Shown piece by piece: positions 43,030 to 52,210 of a DNA stretch of 64,000 nucleotides. The stretch is from Solwaraspora sp. WMMD792 (lineage in GTDB: Bacteria; Actinomycetota; Actinomycetes; Mycobacteriales; Micromonosporaceae): NCBI RefSeq assembly GCF_029626105.1, contig NZ_JARUBH010000009.1, forward strand, positions 3,348,001 through 3,412,000, written 5' to 3'. Numbering within the stretch: the stretch's first letter is position 1; each line of letters begins with the position of its first letter. The notes beneath the pieces are model-generated. The model did no database searches. It was not told the DNA's origin and worked only from the letters and a program-made list of their open reading frames with translations. Position numbers and translations under genes: made by a program.

Positions 43030-44604
43030 GTGAGCACAGCCAGACAGAGACCCACATTTCGCTCCAGGCTGGCCGGCATCGGCGTCGAGGCGCTGGTCAG
43101 CATCGGCGCCGCGTTCGGGTTCCTGGCCTGGAGCAAAGACATAAATGTCGATCCACTGGACCGAAAGGGCCAGGTGAGCGGCCTGGCAGCACTCCAGCTC
43201 CGGTTCGCGGTGCTGGCCGGCGTGCTGGTTGTCGCGATGGTGCTGACCCACCGGCTGCTCGCCCCGGCGCACCGCCCGTACGTCGTCCGGGCCGGCTGCG
43301 CCGCGGTCGCCGGGCTCGCCACCGGGCTCGTCGCCGGTGGGATCGCGGTGGCGCTGCGCGGCACCCAGCTGCCGCTGTGGGCCGGCGGCGGCGACTACCA
43401 GTGGATCCTCGAATGGACCGCCGCGTTGTGGTCCGGGCAGGAGATATCCGACCACTACCCACCGGTCGTCTTCTGGGTGATCGGGGCCTGGGCCGGGCTG
43501 ACCGACCAGCCGCACGTCCTCGCCCTCAAGGACCTCCAACTGGCCGGTACCGCCCTGTTCGGCCCGGCCGCCTACCTGGCCTGGCGACTGGTGCTGCGTC
43601 CGCTCTGGGCGGTGGCCGTCGGTGTGCTGGCGATGCTGCCGATGATCGAACCGGTCAAGCCGTACCCGCAGATCACCCTGGTGATGCTGATCCCGGTGCT
43701 GGTGAAGTTCCTGTCGACGGTCCGCCGGGCGGATCGGATGACCGCCCGGCGGGCGCTGCTGGCCGGCGCGCTGGCCGGGGTCGGCCTCGGGCTGCTCTTC
43801 CTGCTCTATTCCGGATGGTTCGTCTGGTGCGCGGGCGGCATGCTGGTGGCCGTCGCGCTGACCGCCCCGTGGCGGACCGGTTGGCGGTCGGTCCTGCTAC
43901 TCGGCGGCGCGACCGTGGTCAGCTTCGTGCTGGTCGGCTGGGTACATCTACGCGGCCTGCTCGCCCCGACCGGCGGCACCTCCGACGACTACTTCTACTT
44001 CGACACCGACACCGAGCCGGCGTACATCGCGATGTGGCGCAACGACCGGCCGGCCGACGTCGGCCCGGTCTGGCCGCCGGTCGGCGAACTCGGCGGAGTC
44101 GGGCTGTTCACCCTGCTGCTCGCGGCCGGGCTCGGGCTGGCCCTCACGCTGGCCTGGCGGCGTAGCATCGTGATCGCCCTCGGCGCGTGCGCGGCCAGCG
44201 CCTGGTTCCTGCGGATGTGGCTGGCCAGCGAACAGTGGGAGACCCAGACCGTACGGCTGTATCCGCGGACCACCGCCGTGGTGCTCTACTGCCTGCTGAT
44301 CCTCACCGGATTCGGGGTGCTGCTCGCCGTCCAACGCTGGCGCGGCCGCACCGGCCCCGGCGCCACCGGCCCAGCCGGCCGGGAGTCGACCGCTCCGGTC
44401 GGGCTGCTGCTCGTGCCGCTGCTGTTCGTGCTCGCCTCCGCCGGGTCGGCCACCGTCGACCGGTACCTGCCCGACGAGCGGACCAACCACGCCGGCTACT
44501 TCGCCTGGATCGCGCACACGACGCCCTACCCGGACGGCCGGTGCTCCCGCTGGGGGGTGGCGCACGGCTGCCAGCCGACGGCCGACCGGGTGCCAGCCGA
44601 CTGA
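43030..44604 (+). CDS. Polytopic GT-C-like membrane protein (AftA-like)
   Basis: 524 residues with about 11 membrane helices. An acidic extracytoplasmic loop after helix 3 (GGGDYQWILEW) and a following SDHYPPVVFWVIGAW are reminiscent of the N-terminal domain of mycobacterial arabinofuranosyltransferase AftA and other GT-C enzymes that use polyprenyl-linked sugars. The large C-terminal periplasmic domain of AftA is not present; only ~60 residues follow the last helix. Role in wall arabinan or another glycan is inference. Start GTG 43030; GTG 43009 is possible. It diverges from dnaE. Confidence 0.7.
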   Translation: MSTARQRPTFRSRLAGIGVEALVSIGAAFGFLAWSKDINVDPLDRKGQVSGLAALQLRFAVLAGVLVVAMVLTHRLLAPAHRPYVVRAGCAAVAGLATGLVAGGIAVALRGTQLPLWAGGGDYQWILEWTAALWSGQEISDHYPPVVFWVIGAWAGLTDQPHVLALKDLQLAGTALFGPAAYLAWRLVLRPLWAVAVGVLAMLPMIEPVKPYPQITLVMLIPVLVKFLSTVRRADRMTARRALLAGALAGVGLGLLFLLYSGWFVWCAGGMLVAVALTAPWRTGWRSVLLLGGATVVSFVLVGWVHLRGLLAPTGGTSDDYFYFDTDTEPAYIAMWRNDRPADVGPVWPPVGELGGVGLFTLLLAAGLGLALTLAWRRSIVIALGACAASAWFLRMWLASEQWETQTVRLYPRTTAVVLYCLLILTGFGVLLAVQRWRGRTGPGATGPAGRESTAPVGLLLVPLLFVLASAGSATVDRYLPDERTNHAGYFAWIAHTTPYPDGRCSRWGVAHGCQPTADRVPAD

Positions 44605-44645
44605 CCGGGCCCAGCCGACTGACCGGCTCAGTCAACCGACCGGGC

Positions 44646-46049
44646 TCAGCGGACGAACGGCTCCAGCATCATCGAGGCCGCCTGCAGCCACGCCTGCCGC
44701 GTCTCCGGCTGCAACTGCACGTACTCGATCGACGACCCGGTCTCCAGGGCCGGGTCGTAGGGCACCACGGCGACCGCCCGGGTCCGGGTGGCGAAGTGCC
44801 GACGCAGGTCGTCGAGCAGCGGCATCGGCCCCGGGCTCGGGCAGGACAGCAAGGTCACCGCGTTGCGCACCAGGTCGCCCATGCCGACGTCGTCCAGCAG
44901 GTCCAGCATCCAGTCCGCGGTGAACGCCGCGTCCTCGCGGGGCACGCAGGTGACCACCAGCTGATCGGCGGCCTGCAGGACGGTCTGCCAGTTGGCGCTC
45001 TCCACGTTGTTGCCGGTGTCCACGCAGATCACGTCGTGGGTTCGGCGGAGCAGCTCCAGCACCCGCCGAACGGTGTGCGGGTCGAGACGCTGCGCGAACC
45101 GAGGGCTCTCCTCACCGGCGAGCACATCGTACGAGCCGTCGGAGGCGTGCCGGAGGTAGTCGTCGAGCCGGTCGGTCAGCTCGTAGCCGTGCGAGCCCTC
45201 GATCTCCACCAGATCGGAGATCAGATGGCGGATTGTCCGGGCGTGACGGGCGCTGCCGGCCCGCAGCCCGAGCGTGCCGCGCAGCTCGTTGTCGTCCCAG
45301 GCGAGCACGCCACGGCCACGGACGCTACCGATCGTCGCCGCGGCGAGGACGGTCGCCGTCGTCTTGTGCACCCCGCCCTTCGGATTGGCGAACGCCAGCA
45401 CCCGCGGTATGCCGAGGTTGCGGCGCAGGATGCCGGTGGCCCGGTCGACCTCCGCGTCGGGCCGACTCTCCCGCCACTCGATCCGCGCCGGGTATCCGCC
45501 GCCGCCGTCCGGACCCGGCGGGTATCCCGGCCCCGGCCCGCCCCGGCGGGGCGGCTCGGCGACCGGCGGATAGCCGCCGACCTCGGGGCCGGACGGGAAG
45601 CCCTGCTCCGGAGGTGGCGGCACGCTCGGACGCACCGGGCGACCGCCTCGGTCCGGCGGGTGGCCGGGCATCACCGGATAGCTGGGTGCGTAGCCGCCGG
45701 GGGCGACCGGACCCGGCGGCGGTGCCAGGGCGGCGTACCGACCGGCGGCCCGCGCCGGCGGCCCCGGGTCGGCCGGATAGCCGGGATCGGCCGGATGGCC
45801 GGAGTCGCCCATCCAACTGGAACCGGTGGAATGCCCCGGCTCCGGGTGGTGACCCGGCACCTGTGCGATGCCGTTGGGCACCTGGGCGGTGCCGCGACCG
45901 TTCTCCCGCGGCCGGGGCGCCGCCCCGTTGCGGTCCGCCACCTCGGGATGCTCACCGGTACGGCCACCGAGTCGAGCCCGGTCGAGCAGCGCACGCCAGC
46001 GCGGCGCTGGTTCGGCAGGCCGGCCCCAGCCGGACTCGGTGCCCTCCAC
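44646..46049 (-). CDS. ParA/MinD-like ATPase with long proline-rich N-terminus
   Basis: 467 residues. The first ~210 are disordered, Pro/Gly-rich; the rest is a SIMIBI ATPase with ANPKGGVHKTT (deviant Walker A with His where Gly is normal), VLAWDDNEL (A' region) and VICVDTGNNVES (Walker B). The layout recalls EspI/ESX-linked MinD-like proteins, though no ESX gene is near. The GTG start has GGAGG upstream. It lies behind a transmembrane gene at 46270, a possible partner, with a 220-bp gap that includes a hairpin. Confidence 0.85.
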   Translation of the reverse strand: MEGTESGWGRPAEPAPRWRALLDRARLGGRTGEHPEVADRNGAAPRPRENGRGTAQVPNGIAQVPGHHPEPGHSTGSSWMGDSGHPADPGYPADPGPPARAAGRYAALAPPPGPVAPGGYAPSYPVMPGHPPDRGGRPVRPSVPPPPEQGFPSGPEVGGYPPVAEPPRRGGPGPGYPPGPDGGGGYPARIEWRESRPDAEVDRATGILRRNLGIPRVLAFANPKGGVHKTTATVLAAATIGSVRGRGVLAWDDNELRGTLGLRAGSARHARTIRHLISDLVEIEGSHGYELTDRLDDYLRHASDGSYDVLAGEESPRFAQRLDPHTVRRVLELLRRTHDVICVDTGNNVESANWQTVLQAADQLVVTCVPREDAAFTADWMLDLLDDVGMGDLVRNAVTLLSCPSPGPMPLLDDLRRHFATRTRAVAVVPYDPALETGSSIEYVQLQPETRQAWLQAASMMLEPFVR

Positions 46050-46078
46050 GGCTCGCCCTCCCAGCGCTATCGGTCCCC

Positions 46079-46112
46079 GCCTGACAGGCTACGAAGCTAG
46101 ACCTGTTCAGGC
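46079..46112. other. Stem-loop upstream of the ParA-like gene
   Basis: GCCTGACAGG and CCTGTTCAGGC pair with a single bulge and enclose a 13-nt loop, 30 bp upstream of the ParA-like start. It may be a terminator for the upstream gene or a leader structure. On the minus strand the loop carries TAGCCT, a possible -10. Confidence 0.4.
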
Positions 46113-46269
46113 CACACCGCCAAAGGCCCGTTGTTCGGCCCGACCGGCCATCTCTACCGGACTCCCCGGTCCGGTCACCGCAGCCGTCACCTGACGAGGA
46201 TCGTGGCGGCACCGGGGGTAGCGTACGGAACCGAGACACCGGTGGTCGATACCGGCCCGCTACTAAGGT

Positions 46270-47535
46270 TCACCGGGGGTGCTCCGGGCAGACCGGCGGT
46301 CCCACGGTGGCCGGCGACGCGCCGGTCCGTGACGGGGTACAGCCAGCCGGCGTGGCCGGACGGCCCGCCCCGCTGGTCGACCGGCCCGACGGAGCCGTGG
46401 TCGGGCTCCCCGACCCGGCCGACGGATTGGCCCGACCCGCCGGATTTCCAGAAGCTGCCGGATTTCCAGAAGCTGCCGAGTTTCCAGGACCGGCCGGCGA
46501 CGTGTCGGCGCCGTCTCGGGTGCCGTCCTCGGCGTCCGGGGCGGAATCGGCGCTGTCCGGGGCGGAATCGTGGTCGGGCGCGGACCCGGTCTGCGTGCCT
46601 GGCCCCACGTGCGGGGCGCCGTCGGTCGCCGGAGCGACGCCGGTCGGACCACCGCCGACCGCGCTGTCGGCCGCACCGCTCGGCTCGGCGGCCGGAACAT
46701 CGAACGGCAACCCGCTGCTGGTGAGCGCGGCGTCGCCAACCGGCACCACCCCGTCGTACTCCGGTAGCGGAGGCAGGAACACCGCCCGGTCCAGGCGGCG
46801 GACCTCGGGCGCGGGATCGACGGCCCGGATCTCGGCCAGCCGGGCCAGCCTGCGCAGGTCTACCGGGACGCCCTGGACCACCGCCGCGAACACGCAGGCA
46901 CAGTGGTCGCGATAGGCGGCGGCCTCGGCGGTGGCCACCCGGGCACCCTTGTCGTAGACCAGCCACTGGTCCAGGTCGGCTGCCCGGCCGAGTTCGGCGA
47001 CCCGGCGGCGGTAGTCGGTCGCCTGCCTGCTCTTGCGCTCGGTGACCTGATCCATCCCGGTCAGCACGTCCTCGGGCAGCTGGAAGGCCGGCATCCGGAT
47101 CACCTGGGTCTTCTCCCGCCCCAGCGGGACCCGGGTGTACACCTCCACGGCGGACACTCCGGACAGGACAGCGGCGAGCCGGTCGGGTGCCAGATATCCG
47201 TTGAAAGTCACCAGTGCGTAGCTGTCGCCGGTCGACCCGGCCGGGGCCGGTTCCTCCGGTAGGGTGGCCAGCTCACCACGTACCGCCCGGAGGTAGTCCG
47301 GTATGGACTCGCCCTCGGCTACTCCCACCTGCACGATGTCGTCCACCGCGCGGACGGCGCCGTCGTCGTGGTCCACCGCCCAGACGGCGGCGACCAGCAC
47401 CGCGCTGATCGACACCCCGGCCACCCCGACGAGCAGCTGGGGACGGACCGGTCGCTGCGCGAGCCGGACGGCGGCGTCCACCAGGATCGGCAGCAGCCGT
47501 CGGTCGATTCGCCGCAACAGGTCGCCGGCACGCAC
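46270..47535 (-). CDS. Single-pass membrane protein with disordered tail
   Basis: 421 residues, no family recognised. A cytoplasmic helix rich in R/L (LLRRIDRRLLPILVDAAVRL), one membrane helix (~43-65), an extracytoplasmic mixed domain to about residue 270 (two cysteines in HCACVF), then ~150 residues of Gly/Ala/Ser/Pro/Asp low complexity. GTG 47535 with GGGGAG 6 nt upstream is favoured; a TTG at 47598 would overlap the rluD stop. Its neighbour and probable operon partner is the ParA-like ATPase, which suggests an envelope-linked assembly. Confidence 0.75.
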   Translation of the reverse strand: MRAGDLLRRIDRRLLPILVDAAVRLAQRPVRPQLLVGVAGVSISAVLVAAVWAVDHDDGAVRAVDDIVQVGVAEGESIPDYLRAVRGELATLPEEPAPAGSTGDSYALVTFNGYLAPDRLAAVLSGVSAVEVYTRVPLGREKTQVIRMPAFQLPEDVLTGMDQVTERKSRQATDYRRRVAELGRAADLDQWLVYDKGARVATAEAAAYRDHCACVFAAVVQGVPVDLRRLARLAEIRAVDPAPEVRRLDRAVFLPPLPEYDGVVPVGDAALTSSGLPFDVPAAEPSGAADSAVGGGPTGVAPATDGAPHVGPGTQTGSAPDHDSAPDSADSAPDAEDGTRDGADTSPAGPGNSAASGNPAASGNPAGRANPSAGSGSPTTAPSGRSTSGAGRPATPAGCTPSRTGASPATVGPPVCPEHPR

Positions 47536-47594
47536 GGGCGACTCCCCTTCCCCGATGGCGGGTGGACGCTGAGTGACCGCGTGTTCGCCGGCTC

Positions 47595-48536
47595 TCAATC
47601 GCCGAGCACGGCCAGGGCACGCTTCAAGTCGTCAGGGTAGTCGCTGTGGAAGCGAACTTCCTCCGCCGTACGGGGGTGTAGGAAACTGAGCGCACGGGCA
47701 TGCAGCCACTGGCGGGTCAGTCCGAGTCGGGCGGCGAGTGTCGGATCCGCACCGTACGTCAGGTCACCTACGCACGGGTGACGCAGCGCGGAGAAGTGCA
47801 CCCGGATCTGGTGGGTACGGCCGGTTTCCAGGCGGATGTCGACCAGGCTGGCGGCGGGGAAGGCCTCCACCGTCTCGTAGTGGGTGACGCTGGGTTTGCC
47901 GCCCGAGACGACCGCCCACCGGTAGTCATGGGTGGGATGACGGTCGATCGGGGCGTCGATGGTCCCGCGCAACGGGTCGAGATGCCCCTGCACGACGGCG
48001 TGGTACCGCTTGTCCACCTCGCGTTCCTTGAACGCACGCTTGAGTACCGAGTACGCGTGCTCGCTCTTGGCCACCACCATCAGCCCGCTGGTGCCGACGT
48101 CGAGCCGGTGCACGATGCCCTGGCGTTCGGCCGCGCCACTGGTCGCGATGGTGTGACCGGCAGCCGCCAGACCGGCCAGCACGGTCGGGCCGGTCCATCC
48201 GGGGCTCGGGTGTGCCGCCACGCCGACCGGCTTGTCCACCACCACGATGTCCTCGTCGGCGTACTCGACCCGCAGTCCGTCGACCGGTTGGGCGATCACC
48301 ACCGGAGCCGCGACGGGCGCCGGCAGGACCACCTCCAGCCAGGCGCCGGCGGTCACCCGGTCGGACTTGTGCCGGGTCACCCCGTCCACCGCGGCGTCGC
48401 CGGACTCCACCAACGCGGCGGCCGCGGTGCGGGACAGTCCGAACAGCCGGGAGACGGCCTGATCGAGCCGGGTGCCGTCGAGCCCGTCGGGCACCGGCAG
48501 CGACCGTCGCTCCCCATGGCGGGCAGGTGTGGTCAA
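47595..48536 (-). CDS. rluD: RluA-family pseudouridine synthase
   Basis: 313 residues: N-terminal S4 RNA-binding domain ([20 protein letters not shown]) and catalytic domain with the aspartate in [24 protein letters not shown] and [10 protein letters not shown]. Members modify 23S rRNA uridines. The lspA-rluD pairing is conserved in actinobacteria. The start is TTG overlapping the lspA stop (TTGA) with an AAGGTGGA tract before it; a GTG at residue 15 is the alternative. Confidence 0.93.
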   Translation of the reverse strand: MTTPARHGERRSLPVPDGLDGTRLDQAVSRLFGLSRTAAAALVESGDAAVDGVTRHKSDRVTAGAWLEVVLPAPVAAPVVIAQPVDGLRVEYADEDIVVVDKPVGVAAHPSPGWTGPTVLAGLAAAGHTIATSGAAERQGIVHRLDVGTSGLMVVAKSEHAYSVLKRAFKEREVDKRYHAVVQGHLDPLRGTIDAPIDRHPTHDYRWAVVSGGKPSVTHYETVEAFPAASLVDIRLETGRTHQIRVHFSALRHPCVGDLTYGADPTLAARLGLTRQWLHARALSFLHPRTAEEVRFHSDYPDDLKRALAVLGD

Positions 48537-49078
48537 CGGTCCACCTTTCCGGACAGCCGGCGGCCGTCACGCTGTCGGCCGGTCAGTTCCAGCAGTACGG
48601 CGAGGAGTACGCCGACGACCAACGCGCTGTCGGCCACGTTGAAGATCGGGAAAACCTGGCCGTACGGGTGGAAGACGCTGAACATGTCCACCACGTGGCC
48701 GAGAAGGGGCCCGGGGGCGCGGAACACCCGGTCCAGGAAGTTGCCGAGCGCCCCACCGAGGATCAGCCCGAGCGCCACCGCCCAGGGCAGCGACCGCAGC
48801 CCTCTGGTCAACCAGCCGATCCAGCCGACGACCGCCACGGTTACGAGCGGGAATATCCAGGTGTAGTCGGATCCGAGGCTGAACGCCGCACCGCTGTTGC
48901 GGATCAGCGTCAGGTAGAGGGCGCCGCCCAGCAGGCGGACCGGTTCCCGGTCGGTCAGGGCGCTGATCGCCCACTGCTTCGCGCCGAGGTCGACGAGCAG
49001 TGCCGCCGCCGCGACCAGGGCGAAGACCCACAGCGCACGTCGGCCGGTGCCCGTCACCGGCTCGCCGGTGACGGGCAC
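48533..49078 (-). CDS. lspA: Lipoprotein signal peptidase (signal peptidase II)
   Basis: 181 residues with four membrane helices; removes the signal peptide from diacylglyceryl-modified prolipoproteins made by Lgt. The two catalytic aspartates are in GNFLDRV and FNVADSALV, with RNSGAAFS nearby. GTG 49078 has no good ribosome binding site. The frame remains open upstream to a CTG at 49159 that sits 6 nt behind GGGAG, so a non-canonical start with 27 more residues is possible. Confidence 0.95.
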   Translation of the reverse strand: MPVTGEPVTGTGRRALWVFALVAAAALLVDLGAKQWAISALTDREPVRLLGGALYLTLIRNSGAAFSLGSDYTWIFPLVTVAVVGWIGWLTRGLRSLPWAVALGLILGGALGNFLDRVFRAPGPLLGHVVDMFSVFHPYGQVFPIFNVADSALVVGVLLAVLLELTGRQRDGRRLSGKVDR

Positions 49079-49215
49079 GCCAGGGCCCGCTTCAGGTGCT
49101 GGCGGGGCGTCGTCACCGGCGTTCGGAACGTCCGGACGCGGATCGCCGTCGGCGGACAGACGCCTCTCCCTTCTCAGTGGAGCGGCTCGCCCGCGTCGGG
49201 CCCGTCACCGCCCGG

Positions 49216-49635
49216 CTAGCGCCGCTCCTCGATCTGCTTGCAGGACACACAGAGCGTGGCCGAGGGGAAGGCGGCGAGCCGCTCGACCGGAATGTCCGTG
49301 CCGCACCGCTCACACCAGCCGTAGTTTCCCTCGTCCAGCCGCTCCAGCGCCCGCTCAACCTGGTTGATGCGGTCCAGGATGCTCTTGGCGAGGGAGATCT
49401 CCTGCTCCCGCTCGAACGTCTTGGTGCCGGTGTCGGCCTGGTCGTCGCCGGCCGAGTCGGTCAGCCGTTCCCGCTGCAGCTCGGTGATCTCACTCAGCGT
49501 CTGATCATACTCGGCTCGCAGCTCGTCCCGACGGGCCTGCAGGGCAATCTGGATCTTGGTGGTCTCGGCCGCGCTGCGCGGTGCCCGGGCCGCTCGCCCG
49601 CGGGCGGCGGTCTTCGTGTCGGCTGGCTTCGCCAT
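49216..49635 (-). CDS. TraR/DksA-family zinc-finger protein
   Basis: 139 residues: an Ala/Arg/Lys-rich N-terminus, a coiled-coil (LQARRDELRAEYDQTLSEI) with acidic residues near its tip (SAGDDQADTG) and a C-terminal four-cysteine zinc finger (CERCG and CVSC). DksA-like proteins enter the secondary channel of RNA polymerase. The ATG at 49635 has GAGGGAG 6 nt upstream; a second ATG at 49782 behind GGGGG would add 49 residues. lspA follows on the same strand. Confidence 0.92.
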   Translation of the reverse strand: MAKPADTKTAARGRAARAPRSAAETTKIQIALQARRDELRAEYDQTLSEITELQRERLTDSAGDDQADTGTKTFEREQEISLAKSILDRINQVERALERLDEGNYGWCERCGTDIPVERLAAFPSATLCVSCKQIEERR

Positions 49636-50032
49636 CGTCGCTCCCTCGGCCGCGTCACCCGCGGCGATCGGCAGTGCCTGTACGGGATCCTCCGGCGTCG
49701 GCAGGCCGGACGGTACGCGGCGCGGCGCGGCGGACGGGGTCACCCGACCCGTCCGGCACCTCGCTCCCGTCAGCTCGGCCATGCTGCCCCCAAAGCACAA
49801 AACGGGCGTACAACGGGTCCGTTGCACACTCCGGAGATTCGCAAGGATACGGAACGTGAAGACATCCGACAACAATGGCACAGCTTTCGTCCGGTGATGC
49901 ACCGATTTGACTGGCCAGATCGAGCCGAAGGACACGGCGGCGCGGCGCGGGCCGACATATCACCCAAGAAGGACAGTCGCCGCGCCTTGTCGAGGAGTGT
50001 GACGTGTGGTCGGGGTGTCGTCAGCCGACCGT

Positions 50033-50392
50033 TCACCCGTCCCGCAGCCGCCGCAGCCGGGCGTCCAACGCCTCGGCCTCGTCGGTGGACACGGTGTCCA
50101 CCCTGAACAGCTTGTCCCGACTGGCGGCACCGGACCGTAGCGTGACCCGCCGGGTCGGCACCTCGAGCGCTGTCGCGAGCGCATGCCGGGCCGCCTCCGT
50201 CGCACGGCCGTCCACCGCCGGGGCAGTGACCGCGACGATCAGCGCCGGTCCCTGAGGGCCGGGGTGACAACCACCGATCCGGGCGCGGGACGCACCGGGC
50301 TTGACCCGGACGGCGACCACCAGGTCGGTCTCCGGACGCCCGCTGGCACCGGCGGCCGGCCGGGTGGGCCGGCGGCTGCTCGCACGGGACAC
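50033..50392 (-). CDS. DUF167 (YggU-like) protein
   Basis: 119 residues. The domain runs from VVAVRVKPGASRARIG through APAVDGRATEAARHALATAL to LRSGAASRDKLF, the standard DUF167 pattern of an alpha/beta fold with a conserved lysine loop; function unknown. The frame is open into the upstream gene, but GTG 50392, 16 bp after that gene's stop, gives a sensible N-terminus. Confidence 0.88.
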   Translation of the reverse strand: MSRASSRRPTRPAAGASGRPETDLVVAVRVKPGASRARIGGCHPGPQGPALIVAVTAPAVDGRATEAARHALATALEVPTRRVTLRSGAASRDKLFRVDTVSTDEAEALDARLRRLRDG

Positions 50393-50408
50393 GAAAGACG
50401 CCGCCTGT

Positions 50409-50981
50409 TCAGACGCGGCCGGACTCGGCCAGCAGGGTCCGGTTCGGCTGGCAGAGCCCACACGGGGTGAATCCGAGTTCCAGGGCCTCGCGCACCGGCA
50501 GTGGCTCACCGTCCCTGGCCACCAGGTGCAGGCAGCTCGCCCGGTGGTAGCGGGGCCGTCCGTCGACCACGATCACCTCGGCATCGAGCCCGGCGAGCCG
50601 GGCGTGATCGGTCTCACCCATCTGCTCGACCGCCGGTTCGTCGGGCGGGTCGTCGTCGGCTGCCCCACCGCCGAGATGGTCGTCGGCCGGGTCGGTCGGC
50701 TGCCGACCGACCGGCGCGGCGGATGACCGTTGACCGGCCCACTGGTCCGGATCGGGGTCGACGCCGAACTCCGGACGGGAGTCCGGCTCCGGGTCGAACG
50801 GGCCGGTGCGCAGGTTGCCGGCTCGGGCCGCAGCGGCCTGCCGAGCACCGACCACGAGAGCCACCGCCGCGAGCAGACTGGCGACGATCGAGCCGACCAG
50901 CAGCAGGCTGGACCCGCTCGCCAGGCCGAGCACGAGCAGAGTGACGGCGACGAGGATGAGCACCAGACTTGCCACTATCAC
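50409..50981 (-). CDS. Membrane protein with C-terminal Cys/His domain
   Basis: 190 residues: two hydrophobic helices (~2-20 and 26-45), a ~85-residue Pro/Asp-rich linker and a ~50-residue C-terminal module, VDGRPRYHRASCLHL, then LPVREALELGFTPCGLCQP. The H-x3-C and C-x2-C residues look like a metal site or thiol switch, as in the small Ada-type zinc domain. The module is on the cytoplasmic side if the two helices form a hairpin. Not a named family to me. Sits between divIVA and the DUF167 gene. Confidence 0.8.
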   Translation of the reverse strand: MIVASLVLILVAVTLLVLGLASGSSLLLVGSIVASLLAAVALVVGARQAAAARAGNLRTGPFDPEPDSRPEFGVDPDPDQWAGQRSSAAPVGRQPTDPADDHLGGGAADDDPPDEPAVEQMGETDHARLAGLDAEVIVVDGRPRYHRASCLHLVARDGEPLPVREALELGFTPCGLCQPNRTLLAESGRV

Positions 50982-51033
50982 GGCTCACCCCCGCCGCCTC
51001 GTTGCTGACGTACCCCCCGCGAGAGGCTCGGCC

Positions 51034-51840
51034 TCAGCGGCCGGCCTCCAGCGCGCCGGACCGCCCACCGCCGTAGGAGCTGGCCAGGCCGGCGGTCGCC
51101 AGACCACCACCGCCCGACGCGGAGCGGCCGCCCTCGACCCGCCCCATCTCGGCCTCGAGGCCCTGACCGCGACCGTCCAGGTCGCGCAGCTGGCTCTCCA
51201 GGTACGCCTTGAGCCGGGTGCGGTACTCCCGCTCGAACTGCTTGAGCTCCTCGATGTGCTTCTGCAGGGCGGTCCGCTTGGCGTCCAGGCCACCCATCGC
51301 CTCCTGGTGGCGCTGCCGCGCGTCCCGCTCCAGCGCGTCGGCCTTGGCCCGCGCCTCGCGGGTGACCTCCTCGGCCTTGGTGCGGGCGTCGGTAAGCAGC
51401 TTGTCCGCTTCCCGGCGGGCGTCGGAGACGTGGTCGTCCGCCGTCCGCTGGGCCATCATCAGCACCCGCAGCGCCTGCTGCTCGCCGTCACCGCCGCCGC
51501 CGACGACCGGGCCACCGGCCGACCTGACCTGCTCCAGCTCGGCCTGCATGGCACGGGCGGCCTGCTCGGCGGCGGCCTTGTCCCGCTGTACGCGGTCGAG
51601 CTGGGCCTTCATGTCGTTGAGCTCCGCCGCGAGACGCGGGTCGGCGCCCGGGCCCGCCGGCCCGCCACGACCTCCGCGCTCCACCTGGGCGCGCAGCTCG
51701 TTGTTCTCCTCGATCAGACGGGCGAGCTCACGCTCGACCTCGTCCAGGAAGGCGTCGACCTCCTCCTCGTCGTACCCCCGCTTGCCGATCGGAGGCTTTT
51801 TGAAGGCGACGTTGTGGACGTCGGCCGGGGTTAGCGGCAT
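51034..51840 (-). CDS. divIVA: DivIVA/Wag31-like polar growth protein
   Basis: 268 residues. The membrane-curvature-binding N-terminal domain ([33 protein letters not shown]) is followed by two long coiled coils separated by a Gly-rich break ([11 protein letters not shown]) and a Gly/Ser/Ala C-terminus. In actinobacteria it marks the poles and organises tip growth. Its place downstream of sepF and yggT is the usual one. Confidence 0.96.
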   Translation of the reverse strand: MPLTPADVHNVAFKKPPIGKRGYDEEEVDAFLDEVERELARLIEENNELRAQVERGGRGGPAGPGADPRLAAELNDMKAQLDRVQRDKAAAEQAARAMQAELEQVRSAGGPVVGGGGDGEQQALRVLMMAQRTADDHVSDARREADKLLTDARTKAEEVTREARAKADALERDARQRHQEAMGGLDAKRTALQKHIEELKQFEREYRTRLKAYLESQLRDLDGRGQGLEAEMGRVEGGRSASGGGGLATAGLASSYGGGRSGALEAGR

Positions 51841-51880
51841 CGAAACTCCTCGGGTCAGTTGCGGCCGCGTAGCGCGCCGG

Positions 51881-52186
51881 TCAGTTGGTTGCCCTGATCA
51901 GCGGCTCCACCACGAACGTGATCAGCACGAACAGGATAACCAGGAGCACAAGGGAGGCCAGGTCGAAGCTCACGGTACCAATTCGCAGTGGTGGGATCAC
52001 CCGCCTCAACGCCTTAAGGGGGGGATCAGTGACGCTCCACACCGATTCCAATCCGGCTGCGGCACCCCGACCGGGTTGCCAGCGTCGACCGTACTGAAGC
52101 ACCGCACTCAGGACAAACCTCGCCAACAGGGTGAGCAGAAAGACGTACAGCAGCAGATACAGGACTTGAAACAAGATCGACAACAC
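51881..52186 (-). CDS. YggT-family membrane protein
   Basis: 101 residues with two hydrophobic segments ([15 protein letters not shown] and [18 protein letters not shown]) around a conserved [18 protein letters not shown] loop, the family hallmark. Linked to division in actinobacteria and osmotic tolerance elsewhere. Lies between sepF and divIVA. Confidence 0.93.
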   Translation of the reverse strand: MLSILFQVLYLLLYVFLLTLLARFVLSAVLQYGRRWQPGRGAAAGLESVWSVTDPPLKALRRVIPPLRIGTVSFDLASLVLLVILFVLITFVVEPLIRATN

Positions 52187-52210
52187 GGCAGGCGAGGTCC
52201 TCAGGTCAGG

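Noticed and set aside
46131-46915. Plus-strand frames of 197 and 202 codons
   Set aside because: They are antisense shadows of the Gly/Ala/Pro-rich tail of the membrane protein gene at 46270-47535 and have no ribosome binding site.
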